DNA of 64,000 nucleotides, taken from assembly GCF_025989145.1 (NCBI RefSeq), contig NZ_JAPDNQ010000001.1, positions 2,418,001 to 2,482,000 on the forward strand, read 5' to 3'. Below the pieces are notes generated by a model that saw nothing but the letters and a program-made list of their open reading frames with translations, searched no databases and had not been told where the DNA came from. This DNA is from Microbacterium sp. SSM24 (GTDB taxonomy: Bacteria > Actinomycetota > Actinomycetes > Actinomycetales > Microbacteriaceae). Shown in pieces: positions 20,507-28,958 of this stretch. Position 1 is the stretch's first letter. Each line of letters begins with the position of its first letter. Both the position numbers and the translations under genes were made by a program.

Positions 20507-20983
20507 ATGTTGGGTGAGCATCGATACTCCGTCCGGACCACGTGGACGGGCGACCGGGGCACCGGCACCTCCGGCTACCGTGACTACGACCGATCCTCGA
20601 CGGTCGAGATCGCCGGCAAGCCGACCCTGCTGGCCTCGTCCGACAAGCCGTTCCGCGGCGATCCGTCGCGGTGGAACCCCGAGGATCTCCTCCTCGCGTC
20701 GCTGAGCGAGTGCCACCTGCTGTCCTACCTGCACGCCTGCGTGACCGCCGGTGTCGTCGTCGTCGGCTACGAAGACGACGCGTCGGGGCTCATGGTCGAG
20801 GACGGCCGTGGCGGCGGGGCGTTCCAGGAGGTCGTGCTTCGGCCGCGGGTGACCGTGGCCGATGCGTCGATGACGGATGCCGCGACCGCCGCGCACGCGC
20901 AGGCGAACGAGTGGTGCTTCATCGCGAATTCGGTGAAGTTCCCCGTGCGTCACGAGCCGACCATCCTCGTCGCGGGGGAGTGA
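20507..20983 (+). CDS. OsmC/Ohr family protein
   Basis: 158 residues, OsmC-like fold. The segment PEDLLLASLSECHLLSYLHAC carries the family's first reactive Cys, but the second conserved Cys region is less clear (ANEWCFIANSV). Family members reduce organic peroxides or protect against oxidative stress. ATG at 20507 is preferred because CAGACT lies six bases upstream; the in-frame GTG at 20501 would sit inside that spacer. It is divergent from the asparaginase gene and convergent with the acyltransferase gene. Confidence 0.8.
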   Translation: MLGEHRYSVRTTWTGDRGTGTSGYRDYDRSSTVEIAGKPTLLASSDKPFRGDPSRWNPEDLLLASLSECHLLSYLHACVTAGVVVVGYEDDASGLMVEDGRGGGAFQEVVLRPRVTVADASMTDAATAAHAQANEWCFIANSVKFPVRHEPTILVAGE

Positions 20984-20992
20984 CCTCGGGCG

Positions 20993-21781
20993 TCAGCGGC
21001 GCTCGTGCGGGAGAACCTGCTTGATGCGCTCGATCGGGGTCTGCGCGGGCACCTCGTTGTAGGCGTTCGCGAGCTCCTGCCCTGACAGTGCGTGGATCGC
21101 GGCCATGATGTCGTCCGTCGCGAGCCGGCGGGCGCGGCCCGACTCGGCGGGGCCATGGTGACCGAGGTGCAGCGGCTCGCCGAACTTGACGGTGATGCGT
21201 TCGCTCAGTGACGGCCGCTTCGCGCCGACGGGCATGACCTTGTCGGTGCCGATGAGACCGACGGGCACGACCGGTGCCCCGGTCTGGAGTGCGAGGAAGG
21301 CGACACCGGTGCGGCCTTTGTAGAGGCGGCCGTCGAGGGAGCGGGTGCCCTCCGGGTACAGCGCCACGGCGCTGCCGTGCTCCAGGAGGACACGCTGCTG
21401 GTCGAGCGCGTCGAGCGCAGCCTGGCCGGCTCCGCGCTTCACCGGGATGGCGCCGATCGCCGTGAAGAACTCCCTCGACACCCAGCCCTTGAAGCCGGTG
21501 CCGTCGAAGTAGCTCGCCTTCGCCAGGAAGTGCACGGGTCGCGGCGCCGAGACAGGAATCGCGATCGAGTCGATGAACGACATGTGGTTGCTCGCGAAGA
21601 TGACGGGCCCCGACTTGGGCACGTTGCCGCGACCCTCGACATGGGGCCGGTAGACGAGGCGCGCGAGGGGGGTGAGCACGAATCGGCCCAGGAAATACGT
21701 GGCGCCCATGCGCGTCACCGGCTGCTCAGGTGCTTCGTCGGCGGTCGGCTCGTCCGCGTCGGGCACCAGGTCGGAGGTCAC
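20993..21781 (-). CDS. 1-acyl-sn-glycerol-3-phosphate acyltransferase (PlsC-like)
   Basis: 262 residues, LPLAT superfamily. It adds a fatty acyl chain to lysophosphatidic acid in phospholipid synthesis at the membrane. The catalytic H-X4-D motif is NHMSFIDS and the acceptor motif is YPEGTRS. A short hydrophobic N-terminal stretch could associate with the membrane. GTG at 21781 is chosen because TACCCT lies exactly six bases upstream; the longer form from ATG 21820 adds 13 residues without family character. Confidence 0.88.
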   Translation of the reverse strand: MTSDLVPDADEPTADEAPEQPVTRMGATYFLGRFVLTPLARLVYRPHVEGRGNVPKSGPVIFASNHMSFIDSIAIPVSAPRPVHFLAKASYFDGTGFKGWVSREFFTAIGAIPVKRGAGQAALDALDQQRVLLEHGSAVALYPEGTRSLDGRLYKGRTGVAFLALQTGAPVVPVGLIGTDKVMPVGAKRPSLSERITVKFGEPLHLGHHGPAESGRARRLATDDIMAAIHALSGQELANAYNEVPAQTPIERIKQVLPHERR

Positions 21782-21895
21782 TCGTCGAGGGTACTCCCGT
21801 TTCCATGCCGTCACTGGCATGGCCGGTTCTCAGCGCAGACAGAGGAAACATGCGGAATGATGGAGCGTCCCCTGACATCGACTCGAGGTCTCACC

Positions 21896-22840
21896 GTGCG
21901 CATTCGCCCGCTCGCCGCCCTGTCCATCGCCGCCCTGTCGGCTGTGCTCCTCGCGGGTTGCGCGGGATCTGCACCGGGGTCGACCCCCGCGCCGACCGAC
22001 ACGAGCGCCGCAAGCGACCTCTGCGCGGTGGCCGTGCCCGAGGGCGACGTCGCCGCATCCATCAGCGTCTCCGGCGAGGTCGGAGAGCTTCCCACGGTGG
22101 AGTTCGCGGCGCCGCTCGAGTTCACGACCGCCGAACGCGTCGTCGCCGTCGAGGGCGACGGCACCCAGATCGCCGACGGCGACTACGTCACGTACGCGCG
22201 GGTCGTCTACGACGCCGCGACCGGCGAGCAGGTGCAGGCCGCCGGCTTCGACGACGCACCGCTCCCGCCGCAGCAGGTCACGATCGGCTCCGGAGCCGAC
22301 GCCTACTTCGGCTGCGCGACCGAGGGTTCGCGCCTCGTCGTCATCACGCCCGAGAGCCAGTCCGGCGGTGCGCTCGTCAACGTCATCGACGTGCTCGAAG
22401 TGACTCCCGCCGACGCGTGGTGCGCGGCGACCGAGCCCGGCGACGTCTTCCCCACCGTCGAGTACTCGGCCGACGGCATCCCCACGGTCACGATCCCCGA
22501 GGGCGACGCCCCCGACGGCGTGCAGCTCGAGGTGCTCGAAGAGGGCGACGGCGCGACCGTCGAGCCTGGCGACACCGTCACCGTGAACTACACGGGCGTG
22601 AAGTGGAGCGACGGCTCGGTGTTCGATTCGAGCTACGAGCGCGGTGAGCCCGCCACCTTCCAGACGACGGGTGTCGTCGCCGGCTTCAAGCGTGCGCTCG
22701 AGGGCCAGAAGGTCGGTTCGAAGATCCTCGTCACGATGTCGCCGTCCTGCGGCTACGGCGAGGCGGGCTCGAGCGAGCACGAGCTGGCCGGCGAGACGCT
22801 CGTCTTCGCGCTGGAGATCATCGAGGTCACCGAGCAGTAG
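21896..22840 (+). CDS. Lipoprotein FKBP-type peptidyl-prolyl isomerase
   Basis: 314 residues. The N-terminus is a lipoprotein signal with lipobox LLAGC at about residues 18-22, so the protein should be anchored outside the membrane. The C-terminal 110 residues form an FKBP domain: GDTVTVNYTGVKWSDGSVFDSS, then VVAGFKRALEGQKVGSK and VTMSPSCGYGE. The middle region is a diverged, unassigned domain. It should help fold secreted proteins. GTG 21896 with GAGGT upstream gives the cleanest signal peptide; ATG 21857 is an alternative that adds 13 residues. Confidence 0.85.
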   Translation: MRIRPLAALSIAALSAVLLAGCAGSAPGSTPAPTDTSAASDLCAVAVPEGDVAASISVSGEVGELPTVEFAAPLEFTTAERVVAVEGDGTQIADGDYVTYARVVYDAATGEQVQAAGFDDAPLPPQQVTIGSGADAYFGCATEGSRLVVITPESQSGGALVNVIDVLEVTPADAWCAATEPGDVFPTVEYSADGIPTVTIPEGDAPDGVQLEVLEEGDGATVEPGDTVTVNYTGVKWSDGSVFDSSYERGEPATFQTTGVVAGFKRALEGQKVGSKILVTMSPSCGYGEAGSSEHELAGETLVFALEIIEVTEQ

Positions 22841-22865
22841 GCCGGCTCGCCGGTAGGCTGGCGCG

Positions 22866-23951
22866 ATGCGACGCGTCCTCGTCCTCGGCTCCACAGGTTC
22901 GATCGGGACGCAGGCGCTCGACGTCATCCGGGCGAACCCCGGTCGCTTCGAGGTCGTCGGCCTGTCGGCGGGCACCAATCGTGCGGCGGTCGACGCTCAA
23001 GCGGTCGAGTTCGGGGTCGAGCACGTCGCGCTCGGCGCGGTCGAGGCGGAGCAGCTCGTCCGAGATGTCGAGGCCGACGTGGTGCTCAACGGCATCACCG
23101 GATCGGTCGGGCTCGGTCCCACGCTCGCCGCGCTGGAGACGGGCCGCACACTGGCACTCGCCAACAAGGAGTCGCTCATCGTGGGCGGCGACCTGGTGAC
23201 GGCGATCGCCCGGCCCGGCCAGATCGTTCCCGTCGACTCGGAGCACTCGGCCATCGCCCAGGCGCTGCGCTCGGGCGATCGCGCCGAGGTGCGGCGTCTC
23301 GTGCTGACGGCATCCGGCGGTCCCTTCCGCGGACGCAGCCGGGACTCGCTCGCCGACGTGACGCCCGCCGAGGCCCTGGCCCACCCCACGTGGGACATGG
23401 GCCGGGTCGTCACGACGAACTCCGCGACCCTCGTGAACAAGGGCCTCGAGGTGATCGAGGCGCACCTGCTGTTCGGCGTGCCCTACGGCGAGATCGACGT
23501 CGTCGTGCACCCGCAGTCGATCGTGCACTCGATGGTGGAGTTCAGCGACGGCTCGACGATCGCCCAGGCCTCTCCGCCCGACATGCGCCTGCCGATCTCG
23601 CTCGGACTGGACTGGCCGCACCGGGTCGCGGGCGTCGGACGTCCGCTGGACTGGTCGGTCGCGGCATCCTGGACCTTCGAGCCCCTCGACGAGAAGTCCT
23701 TCCCCGCCGTGCGGCTGGCGAAGTCCGTCGGCCGGGCGGGTGGCACATTCCCCGCGGTGTTCAACGCGGCGAACGAGCAGGCCGTGGACGCCTTCCACGA
23801 GGGACGCCTGAGCTTCCCGGGGATCCTCGACACCGTGCAGCGCGTCGTCGACCGCCACGAGGCACCCGAGGCACTCACCCGCGAAACGCTCGCCGAGGCC
23901 GAGCGCTGGGCTCGCGAGACGGCCGACCGGGAGATCGCGGCCGTCGCGTAG
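22866..23951 (+). CDS. dxr: 1-deoxy-D-xylulose 5-phosphate reductoisomerase
   Basis: 361 residues. It is the second enzyme of the MEP isoprenoid pathway and makes 2-C-methyl-D-erythritol 4-phosphate with NADPH. The cofactor motif [14 protein letters not shown] is at about residues 5-18, the metal/substrate motif [13 protein letters not shown] is near 122-134, and the flexible-loop region [12 protein letters not shown] is intact. ATG at 22866 lies six bases after TAGGCT (22854-22859), supporting a leaderless mRNA. The usual partners rseP and ispG are found downstream but separated by inserted genes. Confidence 0.97.
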   Translation: MRRVLVLGSTGSIGTQALDVIRANPGRFEVVGLSAGTNRAAVDAQAVEFGVEHVALGAVEAEQLVRDVEADVVLNGITGSVGLGPTLAALETGRTLALANKESLIVGGDLVTAIARPGQIVPVDSEHSAIAQALRSGDRAEVRRLVLTASGGPFRGRSRDSLADVTPAEALAHPTWDMGRVVTTNSATLVNKGLEVIEAHLLFGVPYGEIDVVVHPQSIVHSMVEFSDGSTIAQASPPDMRLPISLGLDWPHRVAGVGRPLDWSVAASWTFEPLDEKSFPAVRLAKSVGRAGGTFPAVFNAANEQAVDAFHEGRLSFPGILDTVQRVVDRHEAPEALTRETLAEAERWARETADREIAAVA

Positions 23952-23960
23952 GACGCCGCG

Positions 23961-25625
23961 CTACGCCTCGGGGTAGACCGGGCGCAGCGGATCGGACGCG
24001 GGCGTCTCGTCTTCGGGATAGGGCACGGGCCAGTGGGGCTCGGGGACGGGCCACCCCGCGGCGCGCAGGGCGCGGCGCGAGAGCTCGCGCGCTGAGTACG
24101 GCGTGCGGACCCCCCGGATGTCGCGGTAGTCCTGGTGTCCGGGGCCGGCCCACAGGATCGCATCGCCGTCGCCGACGAGCGCGACCGCCTCGATGATCGC
24201 GCGCTCGGGCGGCGAGAACTCGTGGATCTCGGCATCCGGTCGCGCACGCCGTGCACCCTCGATCAGCGTCGCGCGGATCGAGTCGGGGTCTTCGTTGCGC
24301 GGGTGATGGTCGGTGATGACGAGGATGTCGCTGCCCTCGACGCCGGTCCGCCCCATGTCGTGGCGCTTGGTCGCATCGCGGTCGCCGTCGGCTCCGAAGA
24401 GCATGACGACCGTGCCCGGTGTCACGCGCCGCACCGCGGCAAGCGTCTTCTCGAAGGCGTCGGGGGAGTGGCCGAAGTCGACGTACACGGCCGGGCCGGT
24501 CTCGCCCGAGACGAGCTCGGTGCGCCCGGGAAGGTAGGCATCGATGCGGCCGCCGTCGAGTGCGGCGACGAGGCGCTCCCACGAGTAGCCGCCCTCGAGG
24601 ATCATGACGATCGCGAGGCCGGCGTTGGCGGCCATGTGCCGGCCGATGACCGGCACGAGCGTGGTCAGGGTGCGTCCGTCGCGGGACGTCAGCCGGAATT
24701 CCGTGCCGATCTGCCGCTCGTCGAGGATCTCGACGACCCAGTCCGCGTCGGCGGAGGCCGTCGGATCGGCGGCCAGCGCGGGCGTGCCGACCGTGACGGT
24801 CGGGACCTGGCTGCGCGCGACGACCTCGGCGCCCTGCTCCGAGTCGACGCAGACGACGGCCCGGCGCGAACGATCGGGGAGGAACAGCGGGAGCTTCGCG
24901 TCGAAGTACTCGCGCATGTCGGCGTAGTCGTCGAGGTGATCGTGGGTGAGGTTGGTGAAGCCGGCGACGTCGAACACGATCCCGTCGACGCGGCGACGGC
25001 TGAGCGCCTGCGCGCTGACCTCGACGGCGACCGCCTCGACGCCGCGTTCGCGCATGAGGGCGAGCAGGGCGTGCATCTCGTAGGCCTCGGGAGTGGTCAG
25101 CCGGGACACGATCACCTGGCCGGCGATGTGGCGCTCCGCCGTCGAGGACAGGCCGGTGACCGCGCCGAGCTGCCCGAGGATGCCCTCGAGGAGGTGCGAC
25201 ACGCTGGTCTTCCCGTTGGTGCCGGTCGTGCCGAAGAGAAGCGGGAGGTCGTCGTCGCGGCCGGTGCTGTAGACCCACGCCGACAGGTCGCCCAGGAGGC
25301 CGCGGGGGTCGTCGACGAGGACGACGGGGAGACCGCTGGCCGCGGCGAGGTCCGCGCCCTCCCGGTCGGTGACCACCGCCACCGCGCCCTTCTCCGCGGC
25401 TGTCGCTGAGAACTCCGCACCGTGACGGTTCACCCCGCGAACGGCGACGAACACGTCGCCGGGGCGCAGATCCGCGGTCGCGAGGGTGATGCCCGTGAGC
25501 GTCACGCCCGCGAGGTCACCGCGCACGTCGACGGCGAAGCGTGCGGCGAGATCGTCCAGGGAGTGGACGGGGGGAGCATCCGGTCGCAGGACGGGAGGGA
25601 GGTTCGAAGGCGCATCGGTCGGCAT
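23961..25625 (-). CDS. MurE-like Mur ligase, divergent
   Basis: 554 residues with the three-domain layout of UDP-MurNAc-dipeptide ligases. The ATP motif GTTGTNGKTSVSHLL is intact. Several hallmarks differ from ordinary MurE: MEVSSHAL is VEVSAQAL, AGKGHE is AGPGHQ, and the amino-acid specificity motif DNPR reads DHHPRNEDP. GADGDRDATKRHDMG is recognisable. It may add the third residue of the stem peptide, or be a paralogue with another role; it does not sit in a division/cell-wall cluster. ATG 25625 has GAGAGGA about 11 bases upstream. It is convergent with dxr. Confidence 0.8.
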   Translation of the reverse strand: MPTDAPSNLPPVLRPDAPPVHSLDDLAARFAVDVRGDLAGVTLTGITLATADLRPGDVFVAVRGVNRHGAEFSATAAEKGAVAVVTDREGADLAAASGLPVVLVDDPRGLLGDLSAWVYSTGRDDDLPLLFGTTGTNGKTSVSHLLEGILGQLGAVTGLSSTAERHIAGQVIVSRLTTPEAYEMHALLALMRERGVEAVAVEVSAQALSRRRVDGIVFDVAGFTNLTHDHLDDYADMREYFDAKLPLFLPDRSRRAVVCVDSEQGAEVVARSQVPTVTVGTPALAADPTASADADWVVEILDERQIGTEFRLTSRDGRTLTTLVPVIGRHMAANAGLAIVMILEGGYSWERLVAALDGGRIDAYLPGRTELVSGETGPAVYVDFGHSPDAFEKTLAAVRRVTPGTVVMLFGADGDRDATKRHDMGRTGVEGSDILVITDHHPRNEDPDSIRATLIEGARRARPDAEIHEFSPPERAIIEAVALVGDGDAILWAGPGHQDYRDIRGVRTPYSARELSRRALRAAGWPVPEPHWPVPYPEDETPASDPLRPVYPEA

Positions 25626-25683
25626 GGCGGATCCATCCTCTCATCCGCGGCGCCCGTCACCCATGCCCGCCACCGTCGGGGCG

Positions 25684-25711
25684 GGGAGACGCCGGTGAAC
25701 CGGCGTCTCCC
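25684..25711 (-). terminator. Hairpin terminator downstream of ycnI
   Basis: A perfect 12-base-pair stem, GGGAGACGCCGG with its complement, and a TGAA loop lie just after the ycnI-like stop on the minus strand, before murE-like starts. There is no clear T-run. Confidence 0.7.
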
Positions 25712-25719
25712 GTCCGACG

Positions 25720-26424
25720 TCAGCTCTTGCGGGAGCGGCCGCGCACCAGCACCACGACGAGCGCGGCGATGCCGGCGACGAGGCCGCCGGCGGCGAGCCA
25801 GCGGGCCACGGGGTCGCCGGAGTCCGACGCGGCGGCCTCGGACGAATCGCCCGAGCCCTCGTCGTGCCCGTCGCCCTCGGCGGCGTCGCCGTGGTCGCCG
25901 TGTCCGTCGCCGTCCGCCGAGACGGGCCCGACCTCCACGACGGGTGCCGGCGACTCGAGGTCGTCCTCGGTCTGGCCGTCTTCGGCGACCTCGGTCCACG
26001 CCGTCTCGCCGTCCACGCAGACCTGTGTCACGGGGAACGCGATGGACGTGTCGGCCGCGGACTCGTCGAACAGCGCGTCGAGCGAGACCGTCGCCTTGAG
26101 GCCGTCCTCGACGGGCACGTCGCTCGTGAACGTGACCTGGGTCGGGACGCCGTCGGCGCTCAGCTCCCGGGTGATCGTCCACCCGCCCTGCACGACGGGG
26201 GTGACGTTGCCCACGCCCTCGGGCACGTCGATCACGAGGGCGGACGTGGGCGAGCCGTCGCAGCCGTGGGAGAAGGCGAAGGTGAGGGTCTCGGTCGAGC
26301 CGGCGGATGCGGTGCCGGGGTCGACGTGCACGTGAGCCGAGGCGGCGAGCGGCACGCCGAGGGCGATCGCGACGCCTGCGGCGGCGCCGAGGAGCAGGGT
26401 GCGGCGGAAGCGGGTGGTGGTCAT
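25720..26424 (-). CDS. YcnI/DUF1775 copper-type exported protein
   Basis: 234 residues. A signal peptide is followed by a mature N-terminus starting HVHVDPGTASAG; the first His of the mature YcnI protein is known to bind copper. The domain continues with TLTFAFSHGCDGSPTSALVIDVPEG. A His/Asp-rich linker (GDGHGDHGDAAEGDGHDEG) precedes a single C-terminal membrane helix and an Arg/Lys anchor. It probably chaperones or senses copper on the outer face of the membrane. The ATG at 26424 is followed directly by a strong signal peptide. It is probably in an operon with the upstream membrane protein gene, 73 bases away. Confidence 0.88.
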   Translation of the reverse strand: MTTTRFRRTLLLGAAAGVAIALGVPLAASAHVHVDPGTASAGSTETLTFAFSHGCDGSPTSALVIDVPEGVGNVTPVVQGGWTITRELSADGVPTQVTFTSDVPVEDGLKATVSLDALFDESAADTSIAFPVTQVCVDGETAWTEVAEDGQTEDDLESPAPVVEVGPVSADGDGHGDHGDAAEGDGHDEGSGDSSEAAASDSGDPVARWLAAGGLVAGIAALVVVLVRGRSRKS

Positions 26425-26497
26425 GGGTGTCTCTTTCGTCGAGGAATGCACGGAGGAACGACACGTGCGCGGATGCACGTGCCGGCGAATGCCGCGG

Positions 26498-27079
26498 TCA
26501 GACGACCGCGTCGACGAACGACGGGGGACCCCGCCGTGAGAGGTCCGAGAGGACGACGCCGCGCGCCGGCGCGAGCGAGAAGTGCGCGAGCGCGCTCCGC
26601 ACGACAGTGCGCGGTGCCAGCGGGACGACGTCGGACCGCTGCACGACCGAGCGGATGCCGCGGCCCAGAGCTCGCAGCATCCGCTCTCCGCCGTACAGGC
26701 CGAGAAGGGTCGCAACAGCGGCGAGGGCGTGCGCGAGGAGCATCGGGGCGTCGGGGACGAGGGCGACGGTGAGTCCTCCGCCGTCGAGGACGAGGTGGTG
26801 GACGTGACCTGCGGCCGCAGACGGGTCGGCTCCCGCCACGACGGCGAACGCGACGTGGAACAGCAGCTGCGACGCGACCACGGCCGACGCGATGTGCGAC
26901 ACCGACAGGCGGCGGCCGACGAGGGCGATGCCGATCGGCCAGGCGAGGATGCCGACCACAGCGACGAGCAGGGGAGCGGGAGCGCCGCCGCCGGCGAGCG
27001 TGTGGGAGGTCGCCGCGACGATCGTCGCGACCCACGCCGCCGCTGCACCGCGCAGGGTGCGGACATGACGTGGGGTCAC
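26498..27079 (-). CDS. Hypothetical membrane protein upstream of ycnI
   Basis: 193 residues with about four to five hydrophobic segments and scattered His residues (SHTLAGGG, FHVAFAVVAG, GHVHHLVLDGG) placed near membrane edges. I do not recognise a named family. Its position just upstream of the YcnI-like gene, in the same direction, suggests a role in metal, perhaps copper, handling; that is inference. GTG at 27079 has GAGGAGGA upstream at good spacing. Confidence 0.65.
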   Translation of the reverse strand: MTPRHVRTLRGAAAAWVATIVAATSHTLAGGGAPAPLLVAVVGILAWPIGIALVGRRLSVSHIASAVVASQLLFHVAFAVVAGADPSAAAGHVHHLVLDGGGLTVALVPDAPMLLAHALAAVATLLGLYGGERMLRALGRGIRSVVQRSDVVPLAPRTVVRSALAHFSLAPARGVVLSDLSRRGPPSFVDAVV

Positions 27080-27161
27080 GGGATCCTCCTCGGATCGAGC
27101 TTAGGCTCCTCCGAGCGGGGTCGGAGCCAACTCCAAGGCGGACGCGGGTACCGTGTGGGTT

Positions 27162-28508
27162 GTGGAAGCTCTTGCATTCGTCATCGGCGTCGTGCTCCTG
27201 GTCGTGGGGCTCGCCGTGTCGATCGCGCTCCACGAACTCGGGCACCTGTGGCCGGCCAAGAAGTTCGGCGTGCGGGTCGGCCAGTACATGATCGGCTTCG
27301 GTCCGACGCTCTGGTCACGACGCATCGGCGAGACCGAGTACGGGCTCAAGGCGATCCCGCTCGGCGGCTACATCTCGATGGCGGGCATGTACCCGCCGTC
27401 ACCGAAGCAGCTCGCGGCCGCGGCATCCGGTCAGCGCTCCGGCCGCGCCGGGGGCGGGTTCTTCGCCACGATGGTCCAGGACGCGCGCGCCGCGAACGAC
27501 GAGACGCTCGAGGTGTCCGAGGACCGCGTCTTCTACAAGCTCCCGATCTGGCAGCGCGTGGTGATCATGCTCGGCGGGCCCACGATGAACCTCCTGTTCG
27601 CGATCGTGCTCTTCGCGGTGCTCCTGTCGGGCATCGGCGTGCAGACGGCGACGACCACGGTGCAGAGCGTGAGCGAATGCATCATCCCGTCGGATGCGGA
27701 TCGCACCGAATGCGTGGCATCCGATCCGGCCGCGCCCGCGGCGGCCGCGGGAATCCAGCCGGGCGACGTCATCGTCGCGGTCGACGGGCAGCAGGTCGCG
27801 ACGTTCGCGGCGGCGGCGGCGATCATCCAGGCGTCGCCTGGCCGCGCGATCGACGTGACGGTGGAGCGCGACGGCGGGGAGCAGACGCTCACCCTCACGC
27901 CCGCGAGCGTGGAGCAGGTCGTCACGGACGAACGCGGCAGAGCCGTGCTCGACGAGAACGGCGAGCAGCAGACCGAAGAGGTCGGGATCGCCGGCATCCG
28001 CCAGGAGGTCGACTATCTGCGTCAGCCGATCTGGGTCGGTCCGCAGACGGCGATCGAGAACGTGGGCGCCGTCGCCGGGATCATCTGGCAGATGCCGGTC
28101 AAGGTCTGGGAGGCGGGGAGCACCCTCATCACCGGCGCGGACCGCGATCCGAACGGTCCGCTCAGCATCGTGGGAGCCGGCGTGCTCGCGGGGGAGGTCG
28201 CCTCGGCCGAGGCGCCGGTGCTCAACCGCGTCGCGGGCTTCCTCTCGCTGCTGGCGTCGCTGAACATCGCGCTGTTCGTCTTCAACCTGGTCCCGCTCCT
28301 GCCGCTCGACGGCGGCCACATCGCGGTCGCGCTGTGGGACGGCATCCGACGCGCGTGGGCGAAGCTCACGCGCCGCCCGCCGCCGAAGCAGGTCGACGCC
28401 ACGAAGCTCGTGCCGATCACGTTCGTCGTCGTGGTCGCCCTCATCGTGATGGGCGGCGTGCTGATCCTGACCGACATCGTCAACCCGATGTCGCTGTTCG
28501 GTCCGTAG
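27162..28508 (+). CDS. Site-2 intramembrane metalloprotease (RseP/Rip1)
   Basis: 448 residues, M50 family. Zinc motif HELGH is at about residues 24-28 in the first membrane helix, and the third zinc ligand is in NLVPLLPLDGGH near the C-terminus. Between them lies a PDZ domain (AAGIQPGDVIVAVDGQQV). Such proteases cut transmembrane anti-sigma factors or clear signal peptides. GTG 27162 is preferred over GTG 27153 because TACCGT (27149-27154) then lies seven bases upstream as a -10 box. The normal neighbour dxr is upstream but separated by the murE-like and ycnI genes. Confidence 0.93.
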   Translation: MEALAFVIGVVLLVVGLAVSIALHELGHLWPAKKFGVRVGQYMIGFGPTLWSRRIGETEYGLKAIPLGGYISMAGMYPPSPKQLAAAASGQRSGRAGGGFFATMVQDARAANDETLEVSEDRVFYKLPIWQRVVIMLGGPTMNLLFAIVLFAVLLSGIGVQTATTTVQSVSECIIPSDADRTECVASDPAAPAAAAGIQPGDVIVAVDGQQVATFAAAAAIIQASPGRAIDVTVERDGGEQTLTLTPASVEQVVTDERGRAVLDENGEQQTEEVGIAGIRQEVDYLRQPIWVGPQTAIENVGAVAGIIWQMPVKVWEAGSTLITGADRDPNGPLSIVGAGVLAGEVASAEAPVLNRVAGFLSLLASLNIALFVFNLVPLLPLDGGHIAVALWDGIRRAWAKLTRRPPPKQVDATKLVPITFVVVVALIVMGGVLILTDIVNPMSLFGP

Positions 28509-28522
28509 TTTTTCGCGACGGC

Positions 28523-28549
28523 TGTCGAAAACGGTCTTGCCCGTTCGCT
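28523..28549 (+). promoter_or_regulatory. Candidate ECF42-type promoter
   Basis: TGTCGA at 28523-28528 lies about 60 bases before the YCII start. I recall TGTCGA as the -35 element reported for promoters of ECF42 sigma factors. A -10 element around CGTTCGCTG (28542-28550) is plausible but weak. If right, the sigma factor controls its own operon. Confidence 0.5.
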
Positions 28550-28589
28550 GTGGGGATGAAACGGTTCCACTGACGAAAGGACCACGACC

Positions 28590-28958
28590 GTGAAGTACGT
28601 CATCATGTTCACTTCGACGCCCGAGCTCGACGCCGCGGTGCCACCGGAGCGCGCGCAGGAGGTCTACGGCCGCGTCTACGAGTGGTTCCAGGAGCACGAC
28701 GCAAAGATCAGCGATGCCGGCGCCGAACTGCAGCCGGTCACGACCGCCACGACCGTGCGCCACGGAGCCGACGGTCCGGTCCTCGTCGACGGCCCCTTCA
28801 CCGAGGCGCGCGAGGCGGTGGGCGGATTCTCGGTCATCGACGTCGACGATCTCGACGCGGCGCTGGCTCTCGCCCGCTCCTGGCCGATGCTCGACCTGCC
28901 CGGCACCTCGGTCGAAGTGCGGCCGATGGTGACCGACTACAGCCAGTTCGACCAGTGA
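28590..28958 (+). CDS. YCII/DGPF-domain protein
   Basis: 122 residues. The name-giving motif appears as VLVDGPFTEAREAVGGF, and the N-terminus MKYVIMFTSTPE is typical. YCII proteins are small ferredoxin-fold proteins of unclear chemistry. In actinobacteria, DGPF proteins are encoded next to ECF42 sigma factors, which is what is seen here. GTG start with GAAAGGACC upstream. The stop overlaps the sigma-factor start by four bases (GTGA). Confidence 0.88.
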   Translation: MKYVIMFTSTPELDAAVPPERAQEVYGRVYEWFQEHDAKISDAGAELQPVTTATTVRHGADGPVLVDGPFTEAREAVGGFSVIDVDDLDAALALARSWPMLDLPGTSVEVRPMVTDYSQFDQ

